Position numbers and translations under genes: made by a program. A stretch of DNA of 64,000 bases, taken from positions 30,502 to 94,501 of the forward strand of contig CAZORE010000013.1 in the NCBI GenBank assembly GCA_964581815.1. The letters are read 5' to 3'. Every line of letters starts with the position of its first letter. Within the stretch, counting starts at the first letter, position 1. Below, one piece after another: positions 15,655 to 24,378 of the stretch. Below the pieces are notes generated by a model that saw nothing but the letters and a program-made list of their open reading frames with translations, had not been told where the DNA came from and did no database searches. Origin of the DNA: Trebonia sp964581815. GTDB taxonomy: Bacteria; Actinomycetota; Actinomycetes; Streptosporangiales; Streptosporangiaceae.

Positions 15655-17061
15655 ATGCCGAGCACTCCCGCACCGCCGCGCCCGGCGGCACCGCGCCCCG
15701 TGCCCTCCCAGCGCGTCATCCTGACCGGCTGGGGCCGCATCGCGCCTACCGCGGCCGACCTGGCGGCGCCGGCCACCGCGGCCGAGGCGGCCGCGCTGCT
15801 CGCCGGCCCTGACGGTGGCGTGATACCGCGCGGCCTCGGCCGCAGCTACAACAACGCGGCGCAGTCAGCGGGCGGCCTGGTCATCTCCAGCGGCAGGCTG
15901 AACAAGATCATCAGCCTCGACCCCGCCGCCGGGGTGGTGGTCGCCGAGGCCGGCGTCTCCCTCGAGCAGCTCATGGTCGCCGGGCTGCCACACGGCTGGT
16001 TCGTCCCGGTATCGCCAGGGACCCGCCAGGTGACGGTCGGCGGCGCGATCGCGGCGGACGTGCACGGCAAGAACCATCACGTGGCCGGGTCGTTCGCCGG
16101 CCACGTCACGAGCTTCGACATCCTCTTTCCCGGCGCGGAGCAGGCCGGGCCGCACACCGTGACGCCTGAGGCTGACCCGGAGCTGTTCTGGGCGACGGCC
16201 GGCGGCATGGGCCTGACCGGGTTCATCACCCGGGCGACCATTCAGCTCAAGCGGGTCGCGACGTCCCTGGTCGCGGTCGACACCGTCAAGACGCGGGACG
16301 TCGACGAGACGATGGCCGTGCTCGCCGAGCACGACAAGAAATACGGCTACACCGTCGCCTGGTCGGACGACCTGGCGGCTGGCGGGAACCTTGGCCGCTC
16401 GATCATCACAAGCGGCGACTTCGCGACCCTTGATGACCTGAATGACGGCCAGCGGGCCAGCCCGTTCGCGTTCGACCCGCGGGCTAGGCTGGCGGCGCCG
16501 CCCGCCTTCCCGCCCGGCCTGATGAACCGCTACTCGATCCGGCTGGCCAACGCCGCCTGGTACGCCAAGGCCCCGCGGCACCGCGAGCACGAGCTGCAGA
16601 CGATCAGCCAGTTCTTCCACCCGCTCGACGGGATCAGGAACTGGAACCGCGTGTACGGGCCCGGCGGCTTCCGCCAGTACCAGTACGTCATGCCGTTCGG
16701 CGCGGAGGCGGCGGTCAGGAAGAGCTTCGAGATGGTCAGCGCGCACCGCGCGCCGAGCTTCGTCACCGTGCTCAAGCGCTTCGGCAAGGCCGACCCCGGC
16801 CTGCTGTCGTTCCCCGCGCCAGGCTGGACGCTGGCGCTCGACTTCCCGGCCCGCACCCCCGGCCTCGGCCCGCTCCTTGACCAGCTCGACAAGCTGGTCG
16901 TCGCCAACGGCGGCCGGGTCTACCTGGCCAAGGACTCCCGGGTCAGCGCGGCGACGCTGGAGCAGATGTACCCGAGGCTGCCGGAGTTCCGCAAGCTGCG
17001 CGCCGAGCTCGACCCGCACGGCATTCTCGCCTCCGACCTGTCCCGGCGCCTCGGCCTGTAA
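15655..17061 (+). CDS. dprE1: DprE1-like FAD-linked oxidase
   Basis: A 468-residue vanillyl-alcohol-oxidase-type flavoprotein. DprE1 oxidises decaprenylphosphoryl ribose at C2 on the way to arabinose donors. Recognisable: GWGR near 25, the FAD-binding PRGLGRSYNNAAQ, ADVHGKNHH near 135-142, NWNRVYGPGGFRQYQYV, VLKRFG, and the C-terminal YLAKDSR and LDPHGILASDLSRRL, all as in the mycobacterial enzyme. The Cys attacked by benzothiazinones (Cys387 in M. tuberculosis) aligns with Ala394 (GWTLALDFP). No dprE2 is next to it, so the exact reaction in this organism is inferred. Confidence 0.88.
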   Translation: MPSTPAPPRPAAPRPVPSQRVILTGWGRIAPTAADLAAPATAAEAAALLAGPDGGVIPRGLGRSYNNAAQSAGGLVISSGRLNKIISLDPAAGVVVAEAGVSLEQLMVAGLPHGWFVPVSPGTRQVTVGGAIAADVHGKNHHVAGSFAGHVTSFDILFPGAEQAGPHTVTPEADPELFWATAGGMGLTGFITRATIQLKRVATSLVAVDTVKTRDVDETMAVLAEHDKKYGYTVAWSDDLAAGGNLGRSIITSGDFATLDDLNDGQRASPFAFDPRARLAAPPAFPPGLMNRYSIRLANAAWYAKAPRHREHELQTISQFFHPLDGIRNWNRVYGPGGFRQYQYVMPFGAEAAVRKSFEMVSAHRAPSFVTVLKRFGKADPGLLSFPAPGWTLALDFPARTPGLGPLLDQLDKLVVANGGRVYLAKDSRVSAATLEQMYPRLPEFRKLRAELDPHGILASDLSRRLGL

Positions 17062-17091
17062 CGGGGAGCCTCCGCCAGAAGAGCCGAAGAT

Positions 17092-17133
17092 GGTGGATAG
17101 TTCTGCACACCGGCGTGTGCAGAACTATCCACC
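17092..17133. terminator. Bidirectional terminator, 19-bp perfect stem
   Basis: Bases 17092-17110 pair without mismatch with 17115-17133 around CGGC. It lies between convergent stops at 17061 and 17155. There is no U-tract, as is common in high-GC actinobacteria. Confidence 0.85.
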
Positions 17134-17154
17134 AAGAAGCCGGACTGGTCGCGC

Positions 17155-19179
17155 TTAGTGGTTCTTGCCGACCGCGCGGCCGAAGACGAACTTCTCCGTC
17201 GGCACGGACGGCAGCGTGGTGGTGCCGTCGTGCGCGCTGCCCGCCTGGTTGGTCACGGCGGGGATGGCGAAGTACTGGAAGGTGATGGTCGTCTCGCCGG
17301 GGCGCTTGCCGGGGTCGACGTCGAAGATGGCGTACCCGTAGGCGTCGGTCGGGTTGATCGCCGCGGACCAGGGCGCGTCCTCGACCGAGTCGGCGCCGTT
17401 CTTGACGAACCCGGTCGCCTCGCTGCCGGTCACCGCGTTCCGCGTGGTGATGACCTTGGCCTGCGGCTTGTCGTCGGCGGTGTCGGTGCCGTACTTGTTC
17501 GTCGGCCCGTTGGTGCCGCCGCCGCCGAGCACCAGGTACACGGTGCCCTCGCGGGTGTCCCACGCCGGGATGCCGTTGAACTCGTACGGCTCGGTGGTGA
17601 CCACCGACGGGCGCCTGGTGTCCACCGCCGCGCCCGTGACCTGGCCCGGGTTGGGTGCGACGACGGTGCCGAACTCGCCGGCGTCGTAGCCGCGGACCGG
17701 GTAGCTCCGCTCGTAGTCGTGCTCGTGGCCGTGCAGCACCAGGTCGACCTCGTACTTGTCGAACAGCGGCAGCCAGGCCTGGCGGATGCCGAGGTCGGAG
17801 CCGTTGCCGGTCGCGGAGCTTGACAGCGGGACCTGGTGCATGAATACCACGATCATGTCCACCGACGGGTCGTGGCGGGATTCGGCGAGGGTCTTCTCCA
17901 GCCAGATGGTCTGCAGGTTGGGCTGGCCGCTCTTGTAGTCGGGGACGAGCGAGTTGTCCTTCGCGTCGAGCGTCAGGCCGCCGGTGTAGAAGCGGGTGTA
18001 GTTGGTGGTGCCGTTCGGGATCTGGGCGCCGGTGGTGGTCGTCTCCGGCGCGGTGTTCGCCGTGTTGATGACGTAGTTGGCGGCGCCGTCCTGGTAGATG
18101 ACGTCGTCCGCGTCGAGCGAGATGAACTTGACCGTGCCGACCTGGAAGGCGTAGAAGTTGCCGCGCAGCCGGTTGCCGTCCCAGTTGGTGATGCCGTTGT
18201 CGGGCAGCAGGAACCGGCTGAGGTAGTGGCCGAAGCCGTACGGGCCGCCCCAGTGGTTGCCCGCCGCGCCCTGCGCGCCGATCCCGCCGGGCGCCCGGCC
18301 CGCCCGGCCGGCCATGGTGTCGGTGCCGAACTCGCACTCGTGGTTGCCGAGCGCGGGCATCCACGGCCGGTTCGCCGCGCTGCGTCCGATGTTGATGCCG
18401 AAGTCGCGCCACACGCCCGGCGCGTTGTCGACGTCCAGGTTCGCGTAGCACAGGTCGCCGTTGAGCAGGTGGAACAGCGGCGCGCCCTTACCGTCGCCGG
18501 GGCTCTCGATGGCGGTGACCGCGTACCAGGAGTTGTCGCAGGACTCGTGCCAGATGTTGCCCGACGCGTTCAGGTCCCAGGAGGGCGTGGCCAGGTCGCC
18601 GAAGCTGGAGAAGCGGTACGCCGCCCGGCCGAATGGCGCGGTCTCGAACGACGCGCCCGCCGTGGCCGGGGTGGCGGCGCCGTCGCTGACCTCGTAGTAG
18701 TACCGCGTTCCCGGCTTCAGGCCCTTGAGCTGGACGTGGTAGAAGTACGTGGTCTGCCCGCCCAGCTCGTCGGTGAAGCTGACGGCAACGGCCTCGCCGT
18801 ACCGCCGGGTGACGTCAAGCGGCTGCGGGTCAGGCAGCTTGATCGTCCAGCCGGGGTTGGCCGACGAGATCGGGCGGGTGGAGAAGGCAAGCACCGGAGC
18901 CGGCTGGGCCACCGTGCCCGGCGCGGACCAGGACACGGTGACCTGCGTGGCCGGGTCGCCGCCCCAGGTGAGCAGCAGTTGCTCAGGCGCGGTCGTGGTC
19001 GGCAGCGGCAGCGTCGTGGTGGGCGGACCGCTCGGCGGGTTGCTCGCGAAGGCGCGCGGCGCGCGCACGGTGGTGCCGCCGAGCGCCGCGATAGCGCTGA
19101 CCCCGGCACTTCCGATGATGAACCTGCGCCGGGTAAACCCGGGCTTCCCGGGCGTTTCGGCCTGGATGGAATCGGTCAT
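17155..19179 (-). CDS. Tat-exported purple-acid-phosphatase-like metallophosphoesterase
   Basis: A 674-residue secreted enzyme. A twin-arginine signal (FTRRRFIIGSAGVSAIAALGG, starting near residue 15) precedes an N-terminal fibronectin-like domain of the kind found in purple acid phosphatases (VTVSWSAPGTV, GLKPGTRYYYEVSDG). The catalytic domain has the dimetal motifs in order: GDL, LNGDLCYANLD, ALGNHE, and HGHEHDYERS. ATG 19179 is chosen because the Tat signal follows at the proper distance; the longer frame to 19455 crosses the next gene. Substrate probably phosphomonoesters or diesters. It converges on dprE1 across a strong terminator. Confidence 0.9.
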   Translation of the reverse strand: MTDSIQAETPGKPGFTRRRFIIGSAGVSAIAALGGTTVRAPRAFASNPPSGPPTTTLPLPTTTAPEQLLLTWGGDPATQVTVSWSAPGTVAQPAPVLAFSTRPISSANPGWTIKLPDPQPLDVTRRYGEAVAVSFTDELGGQTTYFYHVQLKGLKPGTRYYYEVSDGAATPATAGASFETAPFGRAAYRFSSFGDLATPSWDLNASGNIWHESCDNSWYAVTAIESPGDGKGAPLFHLLNGDLCYANLDVDNAPGVWRDFGINIGRSAANRPWMPALGNHECEFGTDTMAGRAGRAPGGIGAQGAAGNHWGGPYGFGHYLSRFLLPDNGITNWDGNRLRGNFYAFQVGTVKFISLDADDVIYQDGAANYVINTANTAPETTTTGAQIPNGTTNYTRFYTGGLTLDAKDNSLVPDYKSGQPNLQTIWLEKTLAESRHDPSVDMIVVFMHQVPLSSSATGNGSDLGIRQAWLPLFDKYEVDLVLHGHEHDYERSYPVRGYDAGEFGTVVAPNPGQVTGAAVDTRRPSVVTTEPYEFNGIPAWDTREGTVYLVLGGGGTNGPTNKYGTDTADDKPQAKVITTRNAVTGSEATGFVKNGADSVEDAPWSAAINPTDAYGYAIFDVDPGKRPGETTITFQYFAIPAVTNQAGSAHDGTTTLPSVPTEKFVFGRAVGKNH

Positions 19180-19247
19180 GGCCGTGACGCTAGGCAACGG
19201 AAGTGAACACCGCGTGGCCGCCGGACAGCCGGCGGCCAGCCGTTGCG

Positions 19248-20834
19248 CTACTGATGGGAGATGCCCGCGGCGCCGCCGCGCAGCACGAACTTCTGGATCT
19301 TGCCCGTCGCCGTCTTGGGCAGCTCGGCCACGAACGTGACGCCGCGCGGTGCCTTGAAGTGCGCCAGCCGGTCCCTGACGAAGTCGATGAGCTCCAACTC
19401 GGTTGTCGTCTCGCCCGCGAGGAGCACGACGAACGCGTGCGGCGTCTCGCCCCACCGCTCGCTCGGCAGCCCGACGACCGCGGCCTCGCCCACGGCCGGG
19501 TGCCGCAGCAGCGTGCCCTCCACCTCGACCGAGGAGATGTTCTCACCACCGCTGATGATCACGTCCTTGATCCGGTCCTTGATCTCCACGTAGCCGTCCG
19601 GGTGCACGACGGCCGCGTCGCCGCTGTGGAACCAGCCGTCGCCCATCGCCTTCTTGGTCGCGTCGGGGTCGTTGTAGTAGCCGTCCATGACGACGTTGCC
19701 GCGCACGGTGATTTCCCCGAGCGTCGCCCCATCCCACGGCACCTCAGCCCCCGCGTCGTCGGCAACCCGCAGCTCACCGGAGGTGATCAGCTCAACGCCC
19801 TGCCTGGCCTTGAGCACCGCGCGGTCGGCGGGGGACAGGCCCGCGTGCTCAGGCAGCGGGTCGCACACGGTGATGAACGGCGCGGTCTCGGTGAGCCCGT
19901 ACACGTGGGTGATGTCCCAGCCGAACTCGCCCTCGAGCCGCTCGATGGTGGCCGCGGCCGGCGGCGCGCCCGCGGTGATCACCCGCACCCCGGCGGGCAC
20001 CTCACCGCGCCCTCCCTCAGCCGGCGATGTGGCCGGGGCGTTGGCCAGCGAGATCAGCACCGTGGGCGCGGCGCACAGCCAGCCCACCCGCTCATCCCTG
20101 ATCAGCGAGAAGACCAGCGCCGGCTCGACCTTGCGCAGGCAGACGTGCGTGCCGCCGGCGGCGGTCACCGTCCAGGTGAATGTCCACCCGTTGGCGTGGA
20201 ACATCGGCAGCGTCCACAGGTAGCGGTCGCCGACGCCGAGGCGCAGGTGCAGCAGGGTGCCGACGGTGTTCATCGCGGCATTCCGGTGCGTGATCATCAC
20301 GCCCTTGGGCCGGGACGTGGTGCCGCTCGTGTAGTTGATCGTCAGCAGGTCACGCTCGCCGATCTCCGGCCGGGCGAAGTTCGGCCCGGTGACGGCGATC
20401 AGCGCCTCGTAGTCCAGCCAGCCGTCGCGCGCGCCCTCCAACGCGACGAAGTGCCGCACGCCCGGCATCTGGTCGCGGACCGCGTCGATCGCGTCCAGGT
20501 AGTCGCTGTGCACGCAGAGCACCGTGGAACCCGAGTGGTTGACCATGTAGACGAAGTCGTCGGCGGTGAGCCGGTAGTTCATCGGCACGAGCACGGCGCC
20601 GAGCTGCGGCACCGCGTAGAACGCCTCGAGCTGCGCGTGGGTGTTCGGCGCGATCGTCGCGACCCGGTCCCCCTGGCCGACGCCGAGCGCCTGCAGGGCG
20701 CCCGACCAGCGGTCGCAGCGGTCGAAGAACTGCTCGTAGGTGAGCCTGAGGTCGCCATCGACGACGGCCTCGCGCGTGCCGTGCAGGCGGCGGGTGCGGC
20801 GGGCGAACTCAAGCGGAGACAGCGGCGTTTCCAT
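19248..20834 (-). CDS. Fatty acyl-CoA synthetase (AMP-forming)
   Basis: A 528-residue ANL-superfamily ligase that activates a carboxylate as an acyl-AMP and then an acyl-CoA. Visible: the P-loop-like INYTSGTTSRPKGVMITH, HVYGLTETAPF, GWFHSGDAAVVHPDGYV, the hinge KDRIKDVIISGGENISS, and the C-terminal catalytic Lys in LPKTATGKIQK. ATG 20834 follows GGCAGGA. The sequence resembles medium/long-chain AlkK-type ligases; the acid is unknown. A MarR gene lies upstream on the same strand and may regulate it. Confidence 0.93.
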   Translation of the reverse strand: METPLSPLEFARRTRRLHGTREAVVDGDLRLTYEQFFDRCDRWSGALQALGVGQGDRVATIAPNTHAQLEAFYAVPQLGAVLVPMNYRLTADDFVYMVNHSGSTVLCVHSDYLDAIDAVRDQMPGVRHFVALEGARDGWLDYEALIAVTGPNFARPEIGERDLLTINYTSGTTSRPKGVMITHRNAAMNTVGTLLHLRLGVGDRYLWTLPMFHANGWTFTWTVTAAGGTHVCLRKVEPALVFSLIRDERVGWLCAAPTVLISLANAPATSPAEGGRGEVPAGVRVITAGAPPAAATIERLEGEFGWDITHVYGLTETAPFITVCDPLPEHAGLSPADRAVLKARQGVELITSGELRVADDAGAEVPWDGATLGEITVRGNVVMDGYYNDPDATKKAMGDGWFHSGDAAVVHPDGYVEIKDRIKDVIISGGENISSVEVEGTLLRHPAVGEAAVVGLPSERWGETPHAFVVLLAGETTTELELIDFVRDRLAHFKAPRGVTFVAELPKTATGKIQKFVLRGGAAGISHQ

Positions 20835-20904
20835 GGAACGCATCCTGCCAGCCTGCCGCGATCTTAAACAGAGGCGCAATGCGGTCATACCGAACGGAAG
20901 CGGC

Positions 20905-21378
20905 CTACTCGTCCCCGACCGCCAGCTCCCGTCCGGCGGACCTGGCCGTGAGCGAGAGGTTGTCGTAGCACGCGTTCAGCGCGGCCCGCAGCCCGGCGGT
21001 CTCCGGCCCGGACAGCCCGGCGATCATGTCACCCTCGAGCGCGGCGACCTCGTCGCGGTGGCGGTCGAGCACCACGCGTCCCGCGGCGGTGAGCGAAACC
21101 ACGAGCCGCCGCCGGTCGGCGCGGTCCCGGTGCCGCTCGATCAGCCCGCGCCCCTGCAGCGTGGTGATCATGTCGGCCATCGACTGGGCGGTGACGAACG
21201 AGTGCCTGGCCAGCTGCGCCGAGGACATGTCGTCGTGCCGTTCGAGCACGGTGAGCGCGGTGTACTGGATGGCGGTGAGCCCGGTCGGCCGGACGATCTC
21301 GTCAAGCCGCGCGCGGATGGCGAGCTCCACCCGCTTGACCAGGTACAGCAGCAGCGGCGCGGGTTCGGTTCCAGGCAT
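20905..21378 (-). CDS. MarR-family regulator
   Basis: A 157-residue winged-helix protein with LARHSFVTAQSMADMITTLQG as recognition region and DRADRRRLVVSLTAAG as wing. It lies 70 bases upstream of the acyl-CoA synthetase on the same strand, so an aromatic acid or acyl ligand is plausible. It differs from the MarR at 9661. Confidence 0.9.
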   Translation of the reverse strand: MPGTEPAPLLLYLVKRVELAIRARLDEIVRPTGLTAIQYTALTVLERHDDMSSAQLARHSFVTAQSMADMITTLQGRGLIERHRDRADRRRLVVSLTAAGRVVLDRHRDEVAALEGDMIAGLSGPETAGLRAALNACYDNLSLTARSAGRELAVGDE

Positions 21379-21441
21379 GTGCCGAGGTTATCCGAGCCCG
21401 CGCCGCTCGTTGCGGGTAAACCAGTCGCCGTTAACACGTGG

Positions 21442-22833
21442 TTACCACGCCGGAACCGCGCCGGTCAGCGCGCCGGGGTGGTAGCTGGTGAAGTTGGCCG
21501 GGCCGAGGTTGGTGGCGTCGGCCGCCTGCTCAAGGCCGGCTGCCGTCGCCACGTCGCCCCACCGCCCGCTGGTGACCCGCTGCAGGATCGCCTCGACGCC
21601 GGCCACCAGCTCGGACGGGCTGAAGTTGCAGTGCCCGAAGCTCATCGTGTACGCCTGGCGCAGCAGGTCGCCGCGGCCGGCCTGGTCGACCAGCTGGCGG
21701 TAGTAGTTCTCGTTCTGCACGGGGACGAGGTTGTCGCCAACCGTGTGCAGGTCGAGTTCCGGCACCTCGAGCCGCCCGTCCGGGACGGACGTCCGGTAGA
21801 GCGAGAACAGCGCCGCCGGGTTCGCCGTGATGTTGGTGTGTGCCGTGAGGTTGGCGAGGTCGGCGTTCAGGTTCAGGCCGGCCGCGTGGTACAGCGCCTC
21901 GACCTCGGGCAGGTACGGCGACTGGCGCAGCACCGCGGCGAAGTTCGTGCCGATGTCCCAGGTCGCCTGGCCGCCGTCGGCCTGGTCGATCGAGACCCGG
22001 CCGAGCTCGATGAAGTCCATGATGCTGAACGAGCCGCCGAACATCACGTCGTACTGCGCGGACTCCTGCGCGGCCGGGCCGCTCGCCGGGGCGGGCGAGG
22101 ACGGGTCCCACGGCGTCACGTTGAGGAACGCCATGGCGAGCGCCAGCCTGGCCTGGCCGGACGCGGTCTGCTGCGCCGTCTTGGCGTCCGCGCTGAGCGC
22201 GGCGGCCGTGCCGAGCGCGTTGGCGGTAGTGCCGAACCCGACGAGCTGGGTGGCCGGGTTGCCGAGCAGCTGGGCGATCGCGTACTCGCCGTCGATCTGG
22301 TACTCGTTCAGGTTGACGCCGCCGCCGACGATGCCACAGGTGGTCAGGGCGCCGTCGATCTTGCCCCGGCCCGACTGCGCCTCAAGCGCGCTGACCAGCC
22401 CGCCCATCGAGGAGCCCATCGCGATCACGTGCCTGGGACGCGACGGCAGCACGGTGGACTCGACCACGGACAGGGTGCCGAACTGGTCGCTGACGGCCGT
22501 GTCGAGCGCCCATTCCGAGTTGTTCGGATCGTAGGAGGAGCCAGCTAGCGCGTACCCGTCGGCGAGCAGCGCGGCCTGCGTGTTCGGGTCGGGCGCGTCC
22601 GCCGCGGTGAGCGGGCCGAAGCCGTGGCTGTACAGGATCAGGGTGCCGTTCCAGTTGGCGGGGTATTCCGCGATCCACACGGTGCCGTTCGCCAGCGTCC
22701 CGGTGACCTGGGTCCCGGGCGCCGCGCCGGCGGCGCGGGCCGCGCCAGGCACCGCAAGCGACGCTCCCGCCGCGACCAGGGCGATCGCGGCCGTCGCGGT
22801 TACGGTCCTGCGGAGTTTGAACCTCATCCGCAT
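21442..22833 (-). CDS. Secreted alpha/beta hydrolase
   Basis: A 463-residue exported protein. The Sec signal (RRTVTATAAIALVAAGASLAVPGAARA) is described by position only: about residues 8-34. The hydrolase shows the nucleophile elbow GSSMGG and a possible oxyanion loop YSHGFG; the catalytic His is probably in SFGHCNF near the C-terminus. ATG 22833 follows GAGGAGGC. Tannase- or esterase-like secreted hydrolases have this plan, but the substrate cannot be given. A 232-base region with a GGCCCG/CGGGCC hairpin separates it from the divergent tyrS. Confidence 0.82.
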   Translation of the reverse strand: MRMRFKLRRTVTATAAIALVAAGASLAVPGAARAAGAAPGTQVTGTLANGTVWIAEYPANWNGTLILYSHGFGPLTAADAPDPNTQAALLADGYALAGSSYDPNNSEWALDTAVSDQFGTLSVVESTVLPSRPRHVIAMGSSMGGLVSALEAQSGRGKIDGALTTCGIVGGGVNLNEYQIDGEYAIAQLLGNPATQLVGFGTTANALGTAAALSADAKTAQQTASGQARLALAMAFLNVTPWDPSSPAPASGPAAQESAQYDVMFGGSFSIMDFIELGRVSIDQADGGQATWDIGTNFAAVLRQSPYLPEVEALYHAAGLNLNADLANLTAHTNITANPAALFSLYRTSVPDGRLEVPELDLHTVGDNLVPVQNENYYRQLVDQAGRGDLLRQAYTMSFGHCNFSPSELVAGVEAILQRVTSGRWGDVATAAGLEQAADATNLGPANFTSYHPGALTGAVPAW

Positions 22834-23065
22834 CAGATGCCTCCTCGCATCGATGGCCCGAGCACGGGCCACGTTGATGGGATGTCTACACCTCCCAGCC
22901 GAAGATGTACAGGATTCCTGATGATCATGGTTAGATATCGACCGGCTGGCTTTCGGGGAGTATCGCTAATTGGCTGCTGTGGAGCACGGGCAGGCTTGTG
23001 GTGACGCCCGCGCACGAGCCTAAATGCAGCCGGGCCAGCACCCGGGATATGGGATCATAGGCAGC

Positions 23066-24307
23066 ATGGATCTTCTCGCCGACCTTGAGGCCCGGGGCCT
23101 CGTCCAGGACAGTACCGACCGCGACGCGCTGCGCGCCCGGATCCTTGCTGGCCCGGTCGGCGTGTACTACGGCTGCGACCCGAGCAACGACTCGCTGCAG
23201 GTCGGCAACCTGATCGGCCTGCTCGTGCTGCGCAAGTTCGCCGACGCCGGGCACAACGCGATCGCGCTGGCCGGCGGCGCGACGGGGATGATCGGCGACC
23301 CCGGCGGCAAGTCCAGGGAGCGGAACCTCCTGGACACCGCGACGCTGACGCGGAACACCAGGCGCATCGCGGACCAGCTGGAGCGGATCTCCGGGGTTTC
23401 CCTCGTCAACAACCTGGACTGGACCGAGTCGCTGTCGCTGCTTGACTTCCTGCGCGACGTCGGCAAGCACGCGAGCGTCAACCAGATGGTCGCCCGCGAG
23501 TCGGTCAAGGCCCGTCTTGAGAGCGACAACGGCATCTCGTTCACCGAGTTCAGCTACCAGCTCCTGCAGGCCAATGACTACCTGCACCTAAGCAGGAAGC
23601 ACGACGTCGAGATCCAGGTCGGCGGTTCCGACCAGTGGGGCAACCTGCTGGCGGGCGTGGACCTGATCCGCCGGGCCGACGGCAGGCACGTGCACGCGTT
23701 CACCTGGCCGCTGCTGCTCCGCTCCGACGGCAAGAAGTTCGGCAAGTCCGAGGATGGCGCGATCTGGCTGGCCGCCGACCGTACCTCCCCGTACCAGTTC
23801 TTCCAGTACTGGATGAACGTCGCGGACGCCGACATCGAGCGCTTCCTGCTCCAGCTCACGCTGCTGCCCGTGGAGGAGTGCAAGTCGATCGCGGCCGCCC
23901 ACGCCCAGGCGCCGCACCGGCGCGAGGGCCAGCGCCGCCTGGCCAGGGAGACCACCACGCTCGTGCACGGCGCCGAGGCGACCGCGGCCGCTGAGGAGGC
24001 GAGCGCGATCTTGTTCGGCGGCTCGCCGGCGGGTGCCTCCGAGCGTGCGCTCACGTTCCTCGCGACCGAGGTCCCGACGTCGCCGTTCGTGCCGGGCGCG
24101 ACCCTCGCCGCGGCACTCGGCGCGACGCCGCTCGCCTCGTCGCTGTCCGATGCCCGCCGCACGATCGGCCAGCGCGCCGCGTCCGTCAACGGTGAGGTGG
24201 TGCCGGAGGACCGCGCGCTCACCGAGGCCGACCTGCTGCACGGCCGCTGGCTGGTGCTGCGCAAGGGCAAGCGGAACTACCACCTGCTCGACGCCGCCGC
24301 CAGCTGA
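23066..24307 (+). CDS. tyrS: Tyrosyl-tRNA synthetase with an altered HIGH motif
   Basis: A 413-residue class Ic synthetase. Binding residues align by number with the Bacillus enzyme: Tyr34, Asp38, the YQLLQANDYLHL helix, GGSDQWGNLLAG and KKFGKS. The C-terminal S4 domain ends in GKRNYHLL. The HIGH motif, however, reads Gln45-Val-Gly-Asn48, and Thr40 is Ser. His45 and Thr40 stabilise the transition state in the classical enzyme; Asn at 48 is common. The protein is otherwise complete, so it may be a divergent or a second, inhibitor-tolerant synthetase. Confidence 0.93.
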   Translation: MDLLADLEARGLVQDSTDRDALRARILAGPVGVYYGCDPSNDSLQVGNLIGLLVLRKFADAGHNAIALAGGATGMIGDPGGKSRERNLLDTATLTRNTRRIADQLERISGVSLVNNLDWTESLSLLDFLRDVGKHASVNQMVARESVKARLESDNGISFTEFSYQLLQANDYLHLSRKHDVEIQVGGSDQWGNLLAGVDLIRRADGRHVHAFTWPLLLRSDGKKFGKSEDGAIWLAADRTSPYQFFQYWMNVADADIERFLLQLTLLPVEECKSIAAAHAQAPHRREGQRRLARETTTLVHGAEATAAAEEASAILFGGSPAGASERALTFLATEVPTSPFVPGATLAAALGATPLASSLSDARRTIGQRAASVNGEVVPEDRALTEADLLHGRWLVLRKGKRNYHLLDAAAS

Positions 24308-24344
24308 CCGGGCAGTGGGGCTGACCAGGCCGGCTCGAGCGCCG

Positions 24345-24378
24345 GGCCAGGCATGGAACACTGTCTCCATGCCTGGCC
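24345..24378 (+). promoter_or_regulatory. 13-bp perfect inverted repeat covering the hsdS start
   Basis: GGCCAGGCATGGA (24345-24357) and TCCATGCCTGGCC (24366-24378) are exact inverted arms around ACACTGTC. The hsdS ATG (24369-24371) lies in the right arm. In RNA the start would be sealed in a stem; in DNA it could be a controller-type operator. Confidence 0.7.

Noticed and set aside
15047..15691. Longer start for the DUF1707 protein
   Set aside because: The extra 71 codons overlap the dprE1-like promoter and start, while ATG 15478 has GGAGG at proper distance.
17155..19455. 766-codon version of the phosphoesterase
   Set aside because: The extra N-terminus lies within the acyl-CoA synthetase gene, and the Tat signal starts correctly from ATG 19179.
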